From Leptotrichia trevisanii DSM 22070 (GTDB lineage Bacteria > Fusobacteriota > Fusobacteriia > Fusobacteriales > Leptotrichiaceae), in contig NZ_AXVL01000017.1 in NCBI RefSeq assembly GCF_000482505.1, positions 1 to 64,000 of the forward strand: a stretch of DNA of 64,000 nt. Direction: 5' to 3'. The position numbers and the translations under genes are program-made. Below the pieces are notes generated by a model. It worked only from the letters and a program-made list of their open reading frames with translations. It was not told the DNA's origin and ran no database searches. This document shows, piece by piece, positions 17,202 to 27,106 of this stretch. Within the stretch, counting starts at the first letter, position 1; every line of letters starts with the position of its first letter.

Positions 17202-17396
17202 ATGAAAAAAATAAAACCTAAAGAAAATACAGAAGTAAAAAAATTACCTGAAATTAATGCACCTATTTTGGGAAAAACTGAAAAGGAAAAAGAATTTATG
17301 GTAATAAACAAATATGGTGATTGGTATTATATCATTTTTGAATATCCTGCTGGTACAGGATATATACACAAAAGACAAGTGGAAATTATTAAGTAA
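17202..17396 (+). CDS. Small SH3-like domain protein
   Basis: 64 aa with no signal peptide. Residues about 13-63 resemble one bacterial SH3 domain: KKLPEINAPILGKTEKEKEF, then MVINKYGDWYYIIF, then GTGYIHKRQVEII. The W-Y pair and the final GYIHxxxVE strand are typical. AAGGAGG precedes the ATG. It starts 13 nt after the YARHG remnant and would share its transcript. It may be a surviving domain of a once larger secreted protein. Confidence 0.65.
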   Translation: MKKIKPKENTEVKKLPEINAPILGKTEKEKEFMVINKYGDWYYIIFEYPAGTGYIHKRQVEIIK

Positions 17397-17435
17397 GACA
17401 AATAATTTTGCTAGCTAAAATTAAGTCTAAAACAA

Positions 17436-17466
17436 AAAAGCACACATTCAATTTTAGTGTGCTTTT
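17436..17466. terminator. Bidirectional terminator between the SH3 gene and secY
   Basis: AAAAGCACAC / GTGTGCTTTT, a 10-bp perfect stem with an 11-nt loop. It has A/T tracts on both sides, between convergent genes. Confidence 0.88.
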
Positions 17467-17493
17467 AAAATTTATTTTAACCATTAATTTCTA

Positions 17494-18810
17494 TTAACGA
17501 TTTCTTCTATTTACAAAACTCTTCATTTGTTTAACTGCTAAGTAAGAATCTATTTGTAACAATAATTCCACCGCAGTTCCGACTAAGATCAGTAAACTTG
17601 TTCCTCCAAGCATAACTGGAAGTTTTAGGACGTATCCAAACCAGATATTTGGCATAATACCCAATAATGATAGGAAAATCGCACTCCCAAACGTTACTCT
17701 TGTAGCAACTTTTTCCAAATAATCAGCCGTCTCCTTTCCAGCTCTTACCGTAGGAATTGTTCCCCCGCTCTGCTTCAAATCATCAGATACTTTATCTGGA
17801 TCAAAAGCAATAGTAAGTGTATAGAAAAATGAAAATACTGTAATTAATATTGCAAATAATAATAGATATAAAACTCCTTTTGGCTCAAACTGAGCTGCCA
17901 AAAAGTTCTTTAAATCTCCTGTTTTCATCATTGAAACTAAAAACGGCGGTGCTGCCATTAATACTGACGCAAAGATTATTGGCATTACTCCAGACATATT
18001 TATTTTTAATGGTAAATATGTTCTTTTCCCAACTGTACTTTGTCCCCCGCCAAACCCAAGACTTCCTTTTCCTGCATATTGAATGGGAATTCTTCTTTCA
18101 GCCAGCTGTATAATTACCATAAGTGCAATAAATACTACAAATACTACAATTGATACCCCTAATAAAACTTTTCCCATTCCACTAGGCAATCCTGCAAGCA
18201 TAGCACTAATAACAGATGGCAATCCTGCAACAATGTTTAAGAAAATTAGCATTGATGTACCATTTCCGATACCTCTTATTGAGATTCTTTCAGAAATCCA
18301 CATCAGGAATGAAGTTCCTCCTGTAATTAGAACTACTGTACTAAGTATAAATTTTGGCCCCGGTTCCAATACCAACCCTTGATTTTGCATTAAAACTGCA
18401 ATTCCAAATGATTGAATGATTGCTAATACAATTGTTACATATCTTGACCATTGTGTTATTTTATCACGTTCTTTTCCACCTTCCTTTTGCATTTCATCTA
18501 TTTTAGGGAAAATTACTCCTAATAATTGAAATACAATGGAAGCATTAATATACGGGACTATTCCCAATGCAAAAATTGAAGCTCTTTCAACAGCTCCACC
18601 CGAAAATAAATTTAAAAATTGAGCAATTGCATTTCCCTGCTGGAAATTTTTAAAAGCCTCTGTATTAATTCCCGGAACTGCTATGTGAATTCCAACTCTT
18701 GCAACCATTATCATAAGTAATGTAAATGTTACTCTTTTTTCTAGTTCGGGTATATTAAAAATAGCTTTTACCCTGCTTGTTACTGCTTCAGCTAGAGTCA
18801 ATTCTATCAC
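17494..18810 (-). CDS. secY: Preprotein translocase subunit SecY
   Basis: 438 aa, ten membrane helices. Forms the SecYEG channel. Recognisable segments are RVGIHIAVPGI (plug side), LNLFSGGAVERASIFALGIVPYINASIVFQLL, GNGTSMLIFLNIVAGLP, and the C-terminal cytoplasmic loop RVTFGSAIFLSLLGIMP. Last gene of the str-S10-spc cluster; adk/map, which often follow, are absent. It starts 37 nt after rplO and ends at a bidirectional terminator. Confidence 0.98.
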   Translation of the reverse strand: MIELTLAEAVTSRVKAIFNIPELEKRVTFTLLMIMVARVGIHIAVPGINTEAFKNFQQGNAIAQFLNLFSGGAVERASIFALGIVPYINASIVFQLLGVIFPKIDEMQKEGGKERDKITQWSRYVTIVLAIIQSFGIAVLMQNQGLVLEPGPKFILSTVVLITGGTSFLMWISERISIRGIGNGTSMLIFLNIVAGLPSVISAMLAGLPSGMGKVLLGVSIVVFVVFIALMVIIQLAERRIPIQYAGKGSLGFGGGQSTVGKRTYLPLKINMSGVMPIIFASVLMAAPPFLVSMMKTGDLKNFLAAQFEPKGVLYLLLFAILITVFSFFYTLTIAFDPDKVSDDLKQSGGTIPTVRAGKETADYLEKVATRVTFGSAIFLSLLGIMPNIWFGYVLKLPVMLGGTSLLILVGTAVELLLQIDSYLAVKQMKSFVNRRNR

Positions 18811-18847
18811 TCCTTTAGTGTATGAAGAAAAAGCAAGATATCAAATC

Positions 18848-19462
18848 TTACTTATTCCCATCTTCTTTTTTATTATTTCCTGCTTTAGCTGAATATGATC
18901 TTACTTCTAATAATTCTACATTTCCTCCAGCTTTTTCAATTAATTCCTTAGCTGTTTTAGAAACCTTGTGTGCTTTTACAGTTAATTTTTTATTAACTTC
19001 TGCATTCCCTATAATTTTTAATAGACTTGTAAAATCTTTTTCTTTTACATATGATTCAATATTTACATTTAAATATTCTCTTACAGCTCTTCTACCTTTT
19101 GTATTTCTTAAAACCTCATCAGAATATTTTGTTATAAATTTAGGGTTTTTAACTATTCCATTTTCAACTAATGTTTGTAAGCTAACTACATCTCCATCGT
19201 TAAATTTTTCAACAATATTAGCCAATGTAATTACAATTATATCTTTTTTAAATGGTGCATTAGAAAATCCTCTTTTAGGAATTCTTCTAATAATAGGCAT
19301 TTGTCCACCTTCAAATATAGGTGATACATATGAACCTGATCTTTGTTTTTGTCCATTGTGACCTTTACCGGCAGTTTTTCCCCAACCAGTTCCGTGTCCT
19401 CTTCCTACTCTTCTTCTTTCTCTCTTCGATCCAGCAGCAGGTCTTAATTCATTAAGATTCAT
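18848..19462 (-). CDS. rplO: 50S ribosomal protein L15
   Basis: 204 aa, notably longer than the usual 145-150. The N-terminus is canonical: MNLNELRPAAGSKRERRRVG, then GRGHGTGWGKTAGKGHNGQK, and GFSNAPFKK. The extra length comes from an insertion of about 45 residues after about position 105 (KFITKYSDEVLRNTKGRRAV and onward) plus a short polar tail. The terminal KLTVKAHKVSKTAKELIEKA segment returns to the family pattern. It sits between rpmD and secY, as in other bacteria. Confidence 0.96.
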   Translation of the reverse strand: MNLNELRPAAGSKRERRRVGRGHGTGWGKTAGKGHNGQKQRSGSYVSPIFEGGQMPIIRRIPKRGFSNAPFKKDIIVITLANIVEKFNDGDVVSLQTLVENGIVKNPKFITKYSDEVLRNTKGRRAVREYLNVNIESYVKEKDFTSLLKIIGNAEVNKKLTVKAHKVSKTAKELIEKAGGNVELLEVRSYSAKAGNNKKEDGNK

Positions 19463-19467
19463 CTATT

Positions 19468-19647
19468 CTAAACCTCCTCTACTTTAAGTAAATAAGAAAC
19501 TAATTTAATTTTTCCTTCAATATCAGCAGTTTTGTTATGAACTGCACTTTGACTGATTTTTCTTAATCCAAGTGATTTTACAGTCGCAACATGATTAGGT
19601 TTTCTTCCATTAATTCCTTTTACAAGCGTTACTTTTACTTTAGACAT
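19468..19647 (-). CDS. rpmD: 50S ribosomal protein L30
   Basis: 59-aa gene in the space between rplO and rpsE. The translation starts MSKVKVTLVKGINGRKPNHV, continues VKSLGLRKISQSAVHNKT and ends LVSYLLKVEEV. These are the L30 motifs (VTLVKG, LGLRK). GGAGG precedes the ATG at 19647 and the stop lies 5 nt before rplO, in the expected spc-operon position. Confidence 0.97.
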   Translation of the reverse strand: MSKVKVTLVKGINGRKPNHVATVKSLGLRKISQSAVHNKTADIEGKIKLVSYLLKVEEV

Positions 19648-19668
19648 TAATTTTACCTCCTAACCTTA

Positions 19669-20178
19669 TTATCCTAAAATTTCTTCAACTGATTTTCCTC
19701 TAAGTCTTGCTACATCTTCAAGAGAACGCAATTGTTTTAATCCTTCTAAAGTTGCTCTTGCAACGTTATCTTTAGTTTTTGAACCTCTAATTTTTGTAAG
19801 CACATCTTTTACACCTGCTAACTCTAATAATTCCCTAGTTGCTGAACCAGCGATAACTCCTGTCCCTTTTGAAGCTGGTTTTAATAATACAGAAGTTGCA
19901 TTATATTTACCAATTTGCTCATGCGGTAATGTTCCACCCTTTAATGAAACAGTTACTAAGTTTTTCTTAGCATTTGCGATGGCTTTTCTGATTGCATCAG
20001 GTACACCGTTAGCTTTTCCTAAACCGATACCTACTTTTCCTTTTTCATCTCCAACAGCTGCTAATACTGAGAACGAAATTCTTCTTCCTCCTTTAACAGT
20101 TTTAGAAACTCTGCTTATTCTTAAAAGTCTTTCTTTATATTCACTTTCTCTTTCTCTGTTATCTCTATCTCTAGCCAA
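19669..20178 (-). CDS. rpsE: 30S ribosomal protein S5
   Basis: 169 aa. N-terminal dsRBD-like part with RLLRISRVSKTVKGGRRISF and GIGLGKANGVPDAIRKAI; C-terminal part with GSATRELLELAGVKDVLTK and ending SVEEILG. It belongs to the spc operon, between rplR and rpmD. Confidence 0.98.
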   Translation of the reverse strand: MARDRDNRERESEYKERLLRISRVSKTVKGGRRISFSVLAAVGDEKGKVGIGLGKANGVPDAIRKAIANAKKNLVTVSLKGGTLPHEQIGKYNATSVLLKPASKGTGVIAGSATRELLELAGVKDVLTKIRGSKTKDNVARATLEGLKQLRSLEDVARLRGKSVEEILG

Positions 20179-20196
20179 AATAAATCCTCCTTATCT

Positions 20197-20559
20197 TTAG
20201 AATTTTAATCCTGCTTCTCTAGCAGCATCTGCCACAGCTTTAATTCTTCCTGTGTACACATATCCACCTCTGTCGAATACAACAGCAGTAATACCTTTAT
20301 CTAACGCCTTTTTAGCAATTCTTTCTCCAACTTGTTTAGCTGCTTCAATATTTGAACCTTTTTCAATTTTTGCACCTTTTTCAATAGTTGATGCAGAAAC
20401 TAAAGTGTTTCCTGTTGTATCATCAATTACTTGAACGAAGATATTTTGTAAACTTCTATACACAGCAAGTCTAGGTCTTTCAGCAGTTCCAACGATTTTT
20501 TTTCTAATACTTCTATGTTTTTTCTGTCTTAATTTATTTCTATCAAGTTTTTTTACCAT
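20197..20559 (-). CDS. rplR: 50S ribosomal protein L18
   Basis: 120 aa, binds 5S rRNA. Motifs [20 protein letters not shown] and [20 protein letters not shown] are canonical. Between rplF and rpsE. Confidence 0.98.
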   Translation of the reverse strand: MVKKLDRNKLRQKKHRSIRKKIVGTAERPRLAVYRSLQNIFVQVIDDTTGNTLVSASTIEKGAKIEKGSNIEAAKQVGERIAKKALDKGITAVVFDRGGYVYTGRIKAVADAAREAGLKF

Positions 20560-20572
20560 TAAAATCTACCTC

Positions 20573-21106
20573 CTATCCTTTCTTACCTTCTTTTCTTCTA
20601 ATTACTTCATCAGCGTATTTAACACCTTTTCCTTTATATGGTTCAGGTGGACGTTTAGCTCTGATGTTTGCGGCAACTTGTCCAACTAATTGTTTGTCAA
20701 TTCCTTCAACAGAAATTTTAGTATTTCCTTCAACTTTGAAAGTAATTCCTTCTACTGCTTCAATTTCAACTGGATGTGAATATCCTAAAGACAAAGTTAA
20801 TCCTTTTCCGCTAGATTGTACTCTGTATCCTACTCCGACTAATTCCAATCCTTTAGTGAATCCTTCACTTACTCCAACAATCATATTGTTTAAGTTTGCT
20901 CTTGTAGTCCCATGAAGAGCTCTGATATTTGGTAAATCATTTGATCTTTCAAATGTAATTTCATTACCATCAATATTTACTTTAATTTCACTGCTTAATT
21001 CTCTTACTAATTGCCCTTTTGGCCCTTTTACAGTAAAAGTATTTCCATCCTGCTTAACCTCAACACCAGCAGGTATAGTTATAGGTTTTTTACCTATTCT
21101 TGACAT
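20573..21106 (-). CDS. rplF: 50S ribosomal protein L6
   Basis: 177 aa. Starts [17 protein letters not shown]; duplicated fold with [12 protein letters not shown] and the C-terminal [20 protein letters not shown]. Canonical spc-operon position between rpsH and rplR. Confidence 0.98.
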   Translation of the reverse strand: MSRIGKKPITIPAGVEVKQDGNTFTVKGPKGQLVRELSSEIKVNIDGNEITFERSNDLPNIRALHGTTRANLNNMIVGVSEGFTKGLELVGVGYRVQSSGKGLTLSLGYSHPVEIEAVEGITFKVEGNTKISVEGIDKQLVGQVAANIRAKRPPEPYKGKGVKYADEVIRRKEGKKG

Positions 21107-21138
21107 TGTTTATCCTCCTAATTTATAAAATGCGTAAA

Positions 21139-21534
21139 TTACCACACGTAGCAAAGAACTTCTCCACCAACGTTATGCTTTCTGCATTCCTTGTCTGTAA
21201 TAACACCTTGTGGTGTTGAGACAATGGCAATTCCTAATCCACCTAATACTTTAGGCAAGCTTTCTACAGATGTGTAAACTCTTCTTCCAGGTTTTGATAT
21301 TCTTTTCAATCCTTTGATTACAGCTTCTCCATCTACAGTTTTTAAAGATACAACTATATTTTTTATAGCTCCTTCTTCTTTGATTTCATAACCGTTTATA
21401 TATCCTTCATTTTTTAATATATTCGCTATACTTTCTTTAATTCTTGAAAATGGTATTGCAACTTGTGCATGTTTAGCCATGTTTCCGTTTCTGATTCTAG
21501 TAAGCATATCAGCAATAGGATCTGTTAAATACAT
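21139..21534 (-). CDS. rpsH: 30S ribosomal protein S8
   Basis: 131 aa. [18 protein letters not shown] at the start and GGEVLCYVW at the end are canonical. Known elsewhere as the translational repressor of the spc operon; no obvious S8-binding mimic was identified here. Follows rpsN. Confidence 0.98.
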   Translation of the reverse strand: MYLTDPIADMLTRIRNGNMAKHAQVAIPFSRIKESIANILKNEGYINGYEIKEEGAIKNIVVSLKTVDGEAVIKGLKRISKPGRRVYTSVESLPKVLGGLGIAIVSTPQGVITDKECRKHNVGGEVLCYVW

Positions 21535-21555
21535 TAATTCTTCCTCCTCTCAAAA

Positions 21556-21843
21556 TTACCAACTTGATTTTTTTACTCCAGGGATAACTCCCTCTCCTGC
21601 TAATTGTCTGAACATAACTCTTGAAATACCAAATTCTCTCATATATCCTCTTGGTCTTCCGTTAATTTGACATCTATTTCTAACTCTTGTAGGTGAAGCG
21701 TTTCTTGGTAATTTAGATAATTCTAAAATTGCTTCTCTATCACCTTTTTTAGCTCTTGCTTTTAATTCAGCTCTTTTAGCTGCATATTTATCAACTGTTT
21801 TTTCTCTTTTTAAGTTTCTTTCAACCATTGCTTTTTTAGCCAT
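21556..21843 (-). CDS. rpsN: 30S ribosomal protein S14 (zinc-free type)
   Basis: 95 aa, the long C-minus form. The region that holds CxxC pairs in the zinc form reads [20 protein letters not shown], with a single cysteine. N-terminus [20 protein letters not shown] is typical. Located between rplE and rpsH. Confidence 0.97.
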   Translation of the reverse strand: MAKKAMVERNLKREKTVDKYAAKRAELKARAKKGDREAILELSKLPRNASPTRVRNRCQINGRPRGYMREFGISRVMFRQLAGEGVIPGVKKSSW

Positions 21844-21873
21844 TGATTAAATTACACCTCCTTCAAAATAATA

Positions 21874-22428
21874 CTATTTTGCAAACGGCATTCCGAATGC
21901 TTTTAATAAAGCTCTTCCTTGCTCATCATTTTGTGCTGTAGACACGATTGTAATTCCTAATCCAAAGATTTTATCTACTTTATCAATTTCAATTTCAGGG
22001 AATACGATTTGTTCTCTTAATCCTAATGTATAGTTCCCTCTTCCATCAAAACCTTTAGGTGAAACACCTTCAAAATCTCTTACCCTTGGTAATGTGATAC
22101 TGATTAATCTATCTAGGAATTCATACATTTTTTCTTTTCTTAATGTAACTTTTGCTCCAATTTTTTGTCCTTCTCTTAATTTAAATCCAGCTTCTGATTT
22201 TCTAGCTGCTCTTGGTACAGGCTGTTGTCCTGTAATTTGTGCCAATTCAGCAATAGCCGTATCTATTAACTTAGGATTGCTTACTGCTTCTCCAATCCCC
22301 ATATTCACTACTATTTTATCAAGTTTTGGTACTTGCATAACGTTAGATAAATTTAATTCTTTCAATAATGATGAAACTATTTCATCTTTGTATAATTTCT
22401 GTAATCTTGGAATATATTTTTCAGCCAT
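21874..22428 (-). CDS. rplE: 50S ribosomal protein L5
   Basis: 184 aa, 5S rRNA-binding. Motifs [58 protein letters not shown] and the end [13 protein letters not shown]-like (here [15 protein letters not shown]) are canonical. Confidence 0.98.
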   Translation of the reverse strand: MAEKYIPRLQKLYKDEIVSSLLKELNLSNVMQVPKLDKIVVNMGIGEAVSNPKLIDTAIAELAQITGQQPVPRAARKSEAGFKLREGQKIGAKVTLRKEKMYEFLDRLISITLPRVRDFEGVSPKGFDGRGNYTLGLREQIVFPEIEIDKVDKIFGLGITIVSTAQNDEQGRALLKAFGMPFAK

Positions 22429-22453
22429 TTATTACATCCTCCTCTCTAAAATA

Positions 22454-22837
22454 TTATATTTCATTACCAGACACAACTGATATTCTTACTTTTTTTCCAT
22501 CTCTAATTTCTTTTCTTACTCTTGTAGGTTTCCCTGCCCCTTCATCCCAAAGCATTACTTTAGATGAGAAAATTGGCATTTCTCTTTCTACAACTTCGCC
22601 TTGTGGGTTCATTGCATTAGGTTTAATATGTCTTTTTTTGATATTTACACCTTCAACAATTATTTTTCCAGTTTTAGGGAATACTTTTAATACTTTTCCA
22701 ATTTTTCCTTTATCTCCAGTTTGCGTACTGTTTTCATTACGTAACAAATCTTTTGATCTACCACTAATTACAATAACTGTATCTCCAGTTCTAACATGTA
22801 ATCTTTTAGGTACTGATTTTAAGTTTGGTTTAGCCAC
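22454..22837 (-). CDS. rplX: 50S ribosomal protein L24
   Basis: 127 aa, longer than the usual 102-105. KOW motif in HVRTGDTVIVISGRSKDL; an extra segment (LRNENSTQTGDKG) precedes KIGKVLKVFPKTGKIIVEGV, then VNIKKRHIKPN. The insertion explains the extra length. Between rplN and rplE. Confidence 0.96.
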   Translation of the reverse strand: MAKPNLKSVPKRLHVRTGDTVIVISGRSKDLLRNENSTQTGDKGKIGKVLKVFPKTGKIIVEGVNIKKRHIKPNAMNPQGEVVEREMPIFSSKVMLWDEGAGKPTRVRKEIRDGKKVRISVVSGNEI

Positions 22838-22852
22838 GTTTAACTCTCCTTC

Positions 22853-23221
22853 CTATAATACTTCCGGTGCTAGAGAAACTATTTTCATAAAGTTTTTCGC
22901 TCTTAATTCTCTTGCTACAGGTCCAAAAATTCTTGTTCCTCTTACTTCTAATGCTGTATTTAATATAACTGCCGCATTGTCATCAAATTTTATATATGAA
23001 CCATCTGCTCTTTTTAATTCTTTTCTTGTTCTAACGATTACAGCTTTTACTACATCACCTTTCTTAACGTTTCCGTTTGGTATAGCTTCTTTTACTGTTG
23101 CTACTACGATGTCTCCTATTTTACCGAATCTTCTTCTTGATCCACCTAATACTCTAATAACCATGATTTTTTTAGCTCCAGTGTTATCAGCAACATTAAG
23201 CATCGTTTGTTGTTGAACCAT
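22853..23221 (-). CDS. rplN: 50S ribosomal protein L14
   Basis: 122 aa. [34 protein letters not shown] and the end [18 protein letters not shown] are canonical. A 95-nt gap separates it from rpsQ. Confidence 0.98.
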   Translation of the reverse strand: MVQQQTMLNVADNTGAKKIMVIRVLGGSRRRFGKIGDIVVATVKEAIPNGNVKKGDVVKAVIVRTRKELKRADGSYIKFDDNAAVILNTALEVRGTRIFGPVARELRAKNFMKIVSLAPEVL

Positions 23222-23316
23222 TTAAAATTTCCTCCTCTCAAATGTTAACTCACACTATTCTCTTCCTGTTTTAATATTGAAAATAAAACATCAAGTAATT
23301 TTTTAGTAAGATTAAA

Positions 23317-23577
23317 TTATTTAGCTCTTTCTAAGATAGTAACAACTCTCCATCTCTTATCTTTACTTAATGGTCTAGTTTCCATAATTTGCACTTTATC
23401 TCCGATTCCACAGTCATTGTTTTCATCGTGTGCTTTATATTTTTTAGAAGTTTTTACTCTTTTTTTATAAAGTTTGTGTAATTTCATTGTTTCTTCAAGA
23501 ACAACTACCGTTTTATCCATTTTGTTAGAAACAACGATTCCTTCTCTTACTTTTCTTTCGTTTCTTTTATTTTCCAC
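23317..23577 (-). CDS. rpsQ: 30S ribosomal protein S17
   Basis: 86 aa. [35 protein letters not shown], and [20 protein letters not shown] are canonical. Follows rpmC by 11 nt. Confidence 0.98.
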   Translation of the reverse strand: MENKRNERKVREGIVVSNKMDKTVVVLEETMKLHKLYKKRVKTSKKYKAHDENNDCGIGDKVQIMETRPLSKDKRWRVVTILERAK

Positions 23578-23588
23578 TCTTGATCCTC

Positions 23589-23780
23589 CTATTTACCAGT
23601 TTTTTCAGTTACAACAGTTTTTAGTCTTGCTATTGTTCTTTTAACATCTCGTATTTTAGCAGTGTTTTGTAATTGTCCAAGAGTTTTTTGAAATTTTAAA
23701 TTAAATAATTCTTGTTTCAATTCATTTACTTTAACTTCCAATTCTTCCAATGATAATTCTCTAATTTCGTTAATTGTCAT
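23589..23780 (-). CDS. rpmC: 50S ribosomal protein L29
   Basis: 63 aa, two-helix protein at the exit tunnel. [20 protein letters not shown] and [14 protein letters not shown] are canonical. Overlaps the last base of rplP, so coupled translation is likely. Confidence 0.98.
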   Translation of the reverse strand: MTINEIRELSLEELEVKVNELKQELFNLKFQKTLGQLQNTAKIRDVKRTIARLKTVVTEKTGK

Positions 23781-24205
23781 TACTTATCACCACCTACTTC
23801 TTCTTTTCTAACAAATTTAACTTTTATAGGTAGTTTATGTCCAGCTTTTCTTAATGCTTCTTTGGCTTTCTCTTCAGATACTCCACCAACTTCAAACATT
23901 ACTTTATCTTTTTTAACTACTGCTACCCAACCTTCTGCATTACCTTTACCTTTACCCATTCTTGTTCCTTCAGGTCTTTTAGTATAAGGTTTATCAGGGA
24001 ATATTCTTATCCAGATTTTACCTTCTCTTTTAAATGTTCTATTGATTGTTACCCTACAAGCCTCGATTTGTCTTGAAGTAATCCAACCAAATTCTCTAGC
24101 GGCAAGTCCAAATTCACCAAAATCAACTTTGTTTCCTTTAGTTGCTACACCACCCATTTTTCCTCTGAACTGTTTTCTATATTTCGTTCTTTTAGGTATT
24201 AACAT
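23780..24205 (-). CDS. rplP: 50S ribosomal protein L16
   Basis: 141 aa from the ATG at 24205 ([20 protein letters not shown]). The open frame extends 15 codons further into rpsC, but homology and a GAAGGAG site at the end of rpsC favour 24205. Motifs [17 protein letters not shown] and [20 protein letters not shown] are canonical. One nucleotide separates it from rpsC. Confidence 0.97.
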   Translation of the reverse strand: MLIPKRTKYRKQFRGKMGGVATKGNKVDFGEFGLAAREFGWITSRQIEACRVTINRTFKREGKIWIRIFPDKPYTKRPEGTRMGKGKGNAEGWVAVVKKDKVMFEVGGVSEEKAKEALRKAGHKLPIKVKFVRKEEVGGDK

Positions 24206-24206
24206 A

Positions 24207-24863
24207 TTATTCGTTTTCTCCTTCCTTTGTAGTAGAAAGAACTTCACCATTAAATATCCATACTTTTAATCCTAAAGCACCGTATGTAGTGTGTGCAGTA
24301 GCTGTTGCATAATCAACATCTGCTCTTAAAGTATGTAGTGGTACTCTTCCTGAAAGTGTCCATTCACTTCTTGCAATTTCGGCACCATTCAATCTTCCCG
24401 ATACCATAACTTTAATTCCTTTAATCCCAGCTTTTTCTGCTCTTTGAATAGCTTGTTGAACTGCTCTTTTATAAGCAACCCTTTTTTCAATTGCTGTTGC
24501 AATGCTTTCTGCTACTAATTGAGCGTCTTTATTAGGGTTTTTAATTTCCTGTACTTTAATTTGTACTCTTTTACCAGTTAATTTTTCTAATTTTACTTTT
24601 AAAGCCTCGATTTCTTGCCCTTTTCTTCCGATTAAGATTCCAGCTTTTCCAGTTTCTATAATAACTGCTACTTCTGTAGGTGATGTTCTTTCTATTTGAA
24701 TAGAAGAAATCCCTGCGTGGTAATAGTTTTTCTTAATATATTCTTTAATTTTTAAATCTTCATGAAAGTTACTTACGTATTCTTTTCCCTCAGCGAACCA
24801 TTTTGAATCCCAAGTTCTTGTGATTCCTAATCTTATCCCCCTAGGATCTACTTTTTGTCCCAC
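24207..24863 (-). CDS. rpsC: 30S ribosomal protein S3
   Basis: 218 aa. [20 protein letters not shown] at the start, KH domain with [20 protein letters not shown], and C-terminal [20 protein letters not shown]. Canonical position between rplV and rplP. Confidence 0.98.
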   Translation of the reverse strand: MGQKVDPRGIRLGITRTWDSKWFAEGKEYVSNFHEDLKIKEYIKKNYYHAGISSIQIERTSPTEVAVIIETGKAGILIGRKGQEIEALKVKLEKLTGKRVQIKVQEIKNPNKDAQLVAESIATAIEKRVAYKRAVQQAIQRAEKAGIKGIKVMVSGRLNGAEIARSEWTLSGRVPLHTLRADVDYATATAHTTYGALGLKVWIFNGEVLSTTKEGENE

Positions 24864-24888
24864 AGACTTACCTCCTTATTTGTCTAAA

Positions 24889-25227
24889 TTAATCTTCTCT
24901 TTCATCAACTTCTACTGTGATGTGAGCTGTTGGTTTTCTAATAATGTCAGCTCTTCCCATTGCTCTTGGGCTGATTCTTTTCAATACTGGCCCTTTATCA
25001 ATTAATATTTTTGATACAAACAGTTTATCAGGATCCATATTGTTATTATGTTCAGCGTTTGCAATTGCTGATCTTAATGTTTTTTCTATGTATAATGCTG
25101 CTTTTTTATTTGTAAATTTTAAAATGTTCAATGCTTGCAATGCATTTTTCCCTCTTACAATATCAGCAACTAATCTTGCTTTTTGAGGGCTTAATCTTTG
25201 GTATTTCAATTTAGCTACTACTGCCAT
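24889..25227 (-). CDS. rplV: 50S ribosomal protein L22
   Basis: 112 aa. [20 protein letters not shown] and [20 protein letters not shown], the extended loop that lines the exit tunnel, are canonical. Confidence 0.98.
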   Translation of the reverse strand: MAVVAKLKYQRLSPQKARLVADIVRGKNALQALNILKFTNKKAALYIEKTLRSAIANAEHNNNMDPDKLFVSKILIDKGPVLKRISPRAMGRADIIRKPTAHITVEVDERED

Positions 25228-25273
25228 TCAAAGTCCTCTCCTTTCATCAATGTATGTCTATCGGTTTATTTAA

Positions 25274-25546
25274 TTATTTTTTACCTTTTTTAGCGTCTTT
25301 TCCATGTCCGTAGAAAGTTCTAGTTGGTGCAAATTCACCTAATTTATGTCCAACCATTTCCTCAGTTACATATACAGGTATATGTTTTTTACCATTATAG
25401 ACAGCAAAAGTATGTCCAATAAATTGAGGGAATATAGTTGATCTTCTAGACCATGTTTTAATAACTTGTTTTTTACCTCCCAATGCTTCTATTTTTTCTA
25501 ATAAATATGCATCAACAAAAGGTCCTTTTTTTAATGAACGAGCCAT
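25274..25546 (-). CDS. rpsS: 30S ribosomal protein S19
   Basis: 90 aa. [40 protein letters not shown] and [17 protein letters not shown] are canonical. It is separated from rplB by an unusually long gap. Confidence 0.98.
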   Translation of the reverse strand: MARSLKKGPFVDAYLLEKIEALGGKKQVIKTWSRRSTIFPQFIGHTFAVYNGKKHIPVYVTEEMVGHKLGEFAPTRTFYGHGKDAKKGKK

Positions 25547-25783
25547 TCTTTCCTCCTTATTTCATTTTTTAAATTGAGAAATGTTACTTAATACATCTCA
25601 TTTCTAATTATCTATTATCTAAGATATTTAAATTTTAATTCAATGTATCAAGCAATATTTTTATATTCAGCCAAACTTCTTTTTAGATATTTTATCTGTC
25701 TGTTTGACTGGCACAGTCCATTTCTGCGTTTTTCATCTAAAAATTGTGTTATCAGAATTGATATTGACTTTATTTTTAAACTA
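25547..25783 (-). other. Unusual 237-nt spacer between rplB and rpsS
   Basis: These two genes are normally nearly contiguous. On the minus strand, positions about 25648-25770 read open as ITQFLDEKRRNGLCQSNRQI followed by KYLKRSLAEYKNIA and a stop. There is no start of its own, because the frame runs out of the rplB 3' end. It may be a fragment of foreign coding sequence. A 7-bp inverted repeat AGAAATG/CATTTCT (25577-25583, 25599-25605) lies near rpsS. Confidence 0.45.
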
Positions 25784-26611
25784 CTATTTTTTTCTTCCTC
25801 TAACGATGAATTTATCACTAAGTTTTTTACCTCTAGTTTTTTTACCAAGTGTAGGTTTACCCCAAGGTGTAACTGGTGATTTTCTACCAATTGGAGATCT
25901 TCCTTCTCCTCCTCCGTGTGGGTGATCCACAGGATTCATTACTGATCCTCTAACGTGAGGTTTTCTTCCTAAGTGTCTATTTCTTCCAGCTTTTCCTAAT
26001 GATACTAATGAATGTTCAGAATTTCCTACTGTTCCGATTGTAGCCATACATTCCTTATGGATAAGTCTTAATTCTCCAGATGGTAATTCCACGTGGCAGT
26101 AAGTCCCTTCTTTTGCAACAAGTCTTGCAGCTGTTCCTGCTGATCTTGCCAACTGTCCACCTTTACCAGGCATAAGTTCTACATTGTGAATAACTGTCCC
26201 TACTGGTAAGTCTTTTAATTTTAACGCATTTCCAGGTTTGATATCTGCACCTTCTCCTGCTAATACAATGTCACCTTTTTTAAGTCCGTTTGGAGCTAAG
26301 ATATATCTTTTTTCTCCATCAACATAGTGTAACAATGCAATGTTTGCAGTTCTGTTTGGATCATATTCAAGAGTTGCAACTTTTGCTGGTATTCCAATTT
26401 TATTTCTTTTCCAGTCGATTACTCTATATAATCTCTTGTGTCCTTTATGTCTGTTTCTACCTGTTCTATGTCCATAGTTGTCAATTCCGTAAGATGAATT
26501 TAACGGTTCAACTAGAGATTTTTCAGGTCTTACCTTATCTAATTCCTTATTAACTAATATCGACATATGCCGTGTCCCACTAGTCATCGGTTTTAATTTT
26601 TTTATTGGCAT
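25784..26611 (-). CDS. rplB: 50S ribosomal protein L2
   Basis: 275 aa. Peptidyl-transferase-centre protein. [40 protein letters not shown], and the C-terminal [20 protein letters not shown] with the conserved His are canonical. It is preceded by a 210-nt gap with its own promoter, and followed by a 237-nt spacer. Confidence 0.98.
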   Translation of the reverse strand: MPIKKLKPMTSGTRHMSILVNKELDKVRPEKSLVEPLNSSYGIDNYGHRTGRNRHKGHKRLYRVIDWKRNKIGIPAKVATLEYDPNRTANIALLHYVDGEKRYILAPNGLKKGDIVLAGEGADIKPGNALKLKDLPVGTVIHNVELMPGKGGQLARSAGTAARLVAKEGTYCHVELPSGELRLIHKECMATIGTVGNSEHSLVSLGKAGRNRHLGRKPHVRGSVMNPVDHPHGGGEGRSPIGRKSPVTPWGKPTLGKKTRGKKLSDKFIVRGRKK

Positions 26612-26703
26612 AATTTCCGTTCCCTCTCTTCCTATTTCTCATTTTATTTTCTCATTATTCAAAAAAATTTTAAATAATCTCTATAATTTTACATAACTTA
26701 TCT

Positions 26704-26732
26704 ATTATAGCATTTTTACTAAATAATTTCCA
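26704..26732 (-). promoter_or_regulatory. Internal promoter upstream of rplB
   Basis: Minus-strand TGGAAA (26727-26732), 17-nt spacer, TGC-TATAAT extended -10 (26704-26709). It lies in the 210-nt rplW-rplB gap and would start transcription about 85 nt before rplB. Confidence 0.6.
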
Positions 26733-26770
26733 CAAAAAAATATAGTTAATTTTACTTTTTATAAAAATTA

Positions 26771-26795
26771 TTTTTCGGGGAATCCCCCGAGAAAT
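26771..26795 (-). repeat. GC-rich palindrome in the rplW-rplB gap
   Basis: CGGGG / CCCCG around an AATC loop (26776-26789), extended by A-T pairs outside. It stands out in AT-rich surroundings. There is no U-tract on the minus strand, so it is not a classic terminator. Confidence 0.6.
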
Positions 26796-26821
26796 AGATG
26801 TTATGATTTTTATGATTCGCC

Positions 26822-27106
26822 TTATCCTTCGTAAGCTGTAATAGATTCTCCATCTTTCAATTTAACAACTGCTTTTTTGATAGTGGCTGTCTTATACATT
26901 GACATTCTGAATCTTTTGTTTTTCGGTTTAACGTTTAAAGTATTTACACCTTGAACTTTTACATTGAATAGTTTTTCAACTGCATCTTTAATTTGAAGTT
27001 TGTTTGCTCTTCTATCTACTATAAAAACATATTCATTATTTTCCAATAAATTTCTTGCTTTTTCTGTATTAATTACAGGTTTTTTGATAATATCAGTAAT
27101 ATGCAT
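26822..27106 (-). CDS. rplW: 50S ribosomal protein L23
   Basis: 94 aa. [40 protein letters not shown] and [13 protein letters not shown] are canonical. Its start overlaps the rplD stop by one base. Confidence 0.98.
   Translation of the reverse strand: MHITDIIKKPVINTEKARNLLENNEYVFIVDRRANKLQIKDAVEKLFNVKVQGVNTLNVKPKNKRFRMSMYKTATIKKAVVKLKDGESITAYEG

Noticed and set aside
25648-25890. 80-codon minus-strand frame across the rplB 3' end
   Set aside because: Its first half is rplB in a wrong frame. Only the part outside rplB was kept as a possible remnant.
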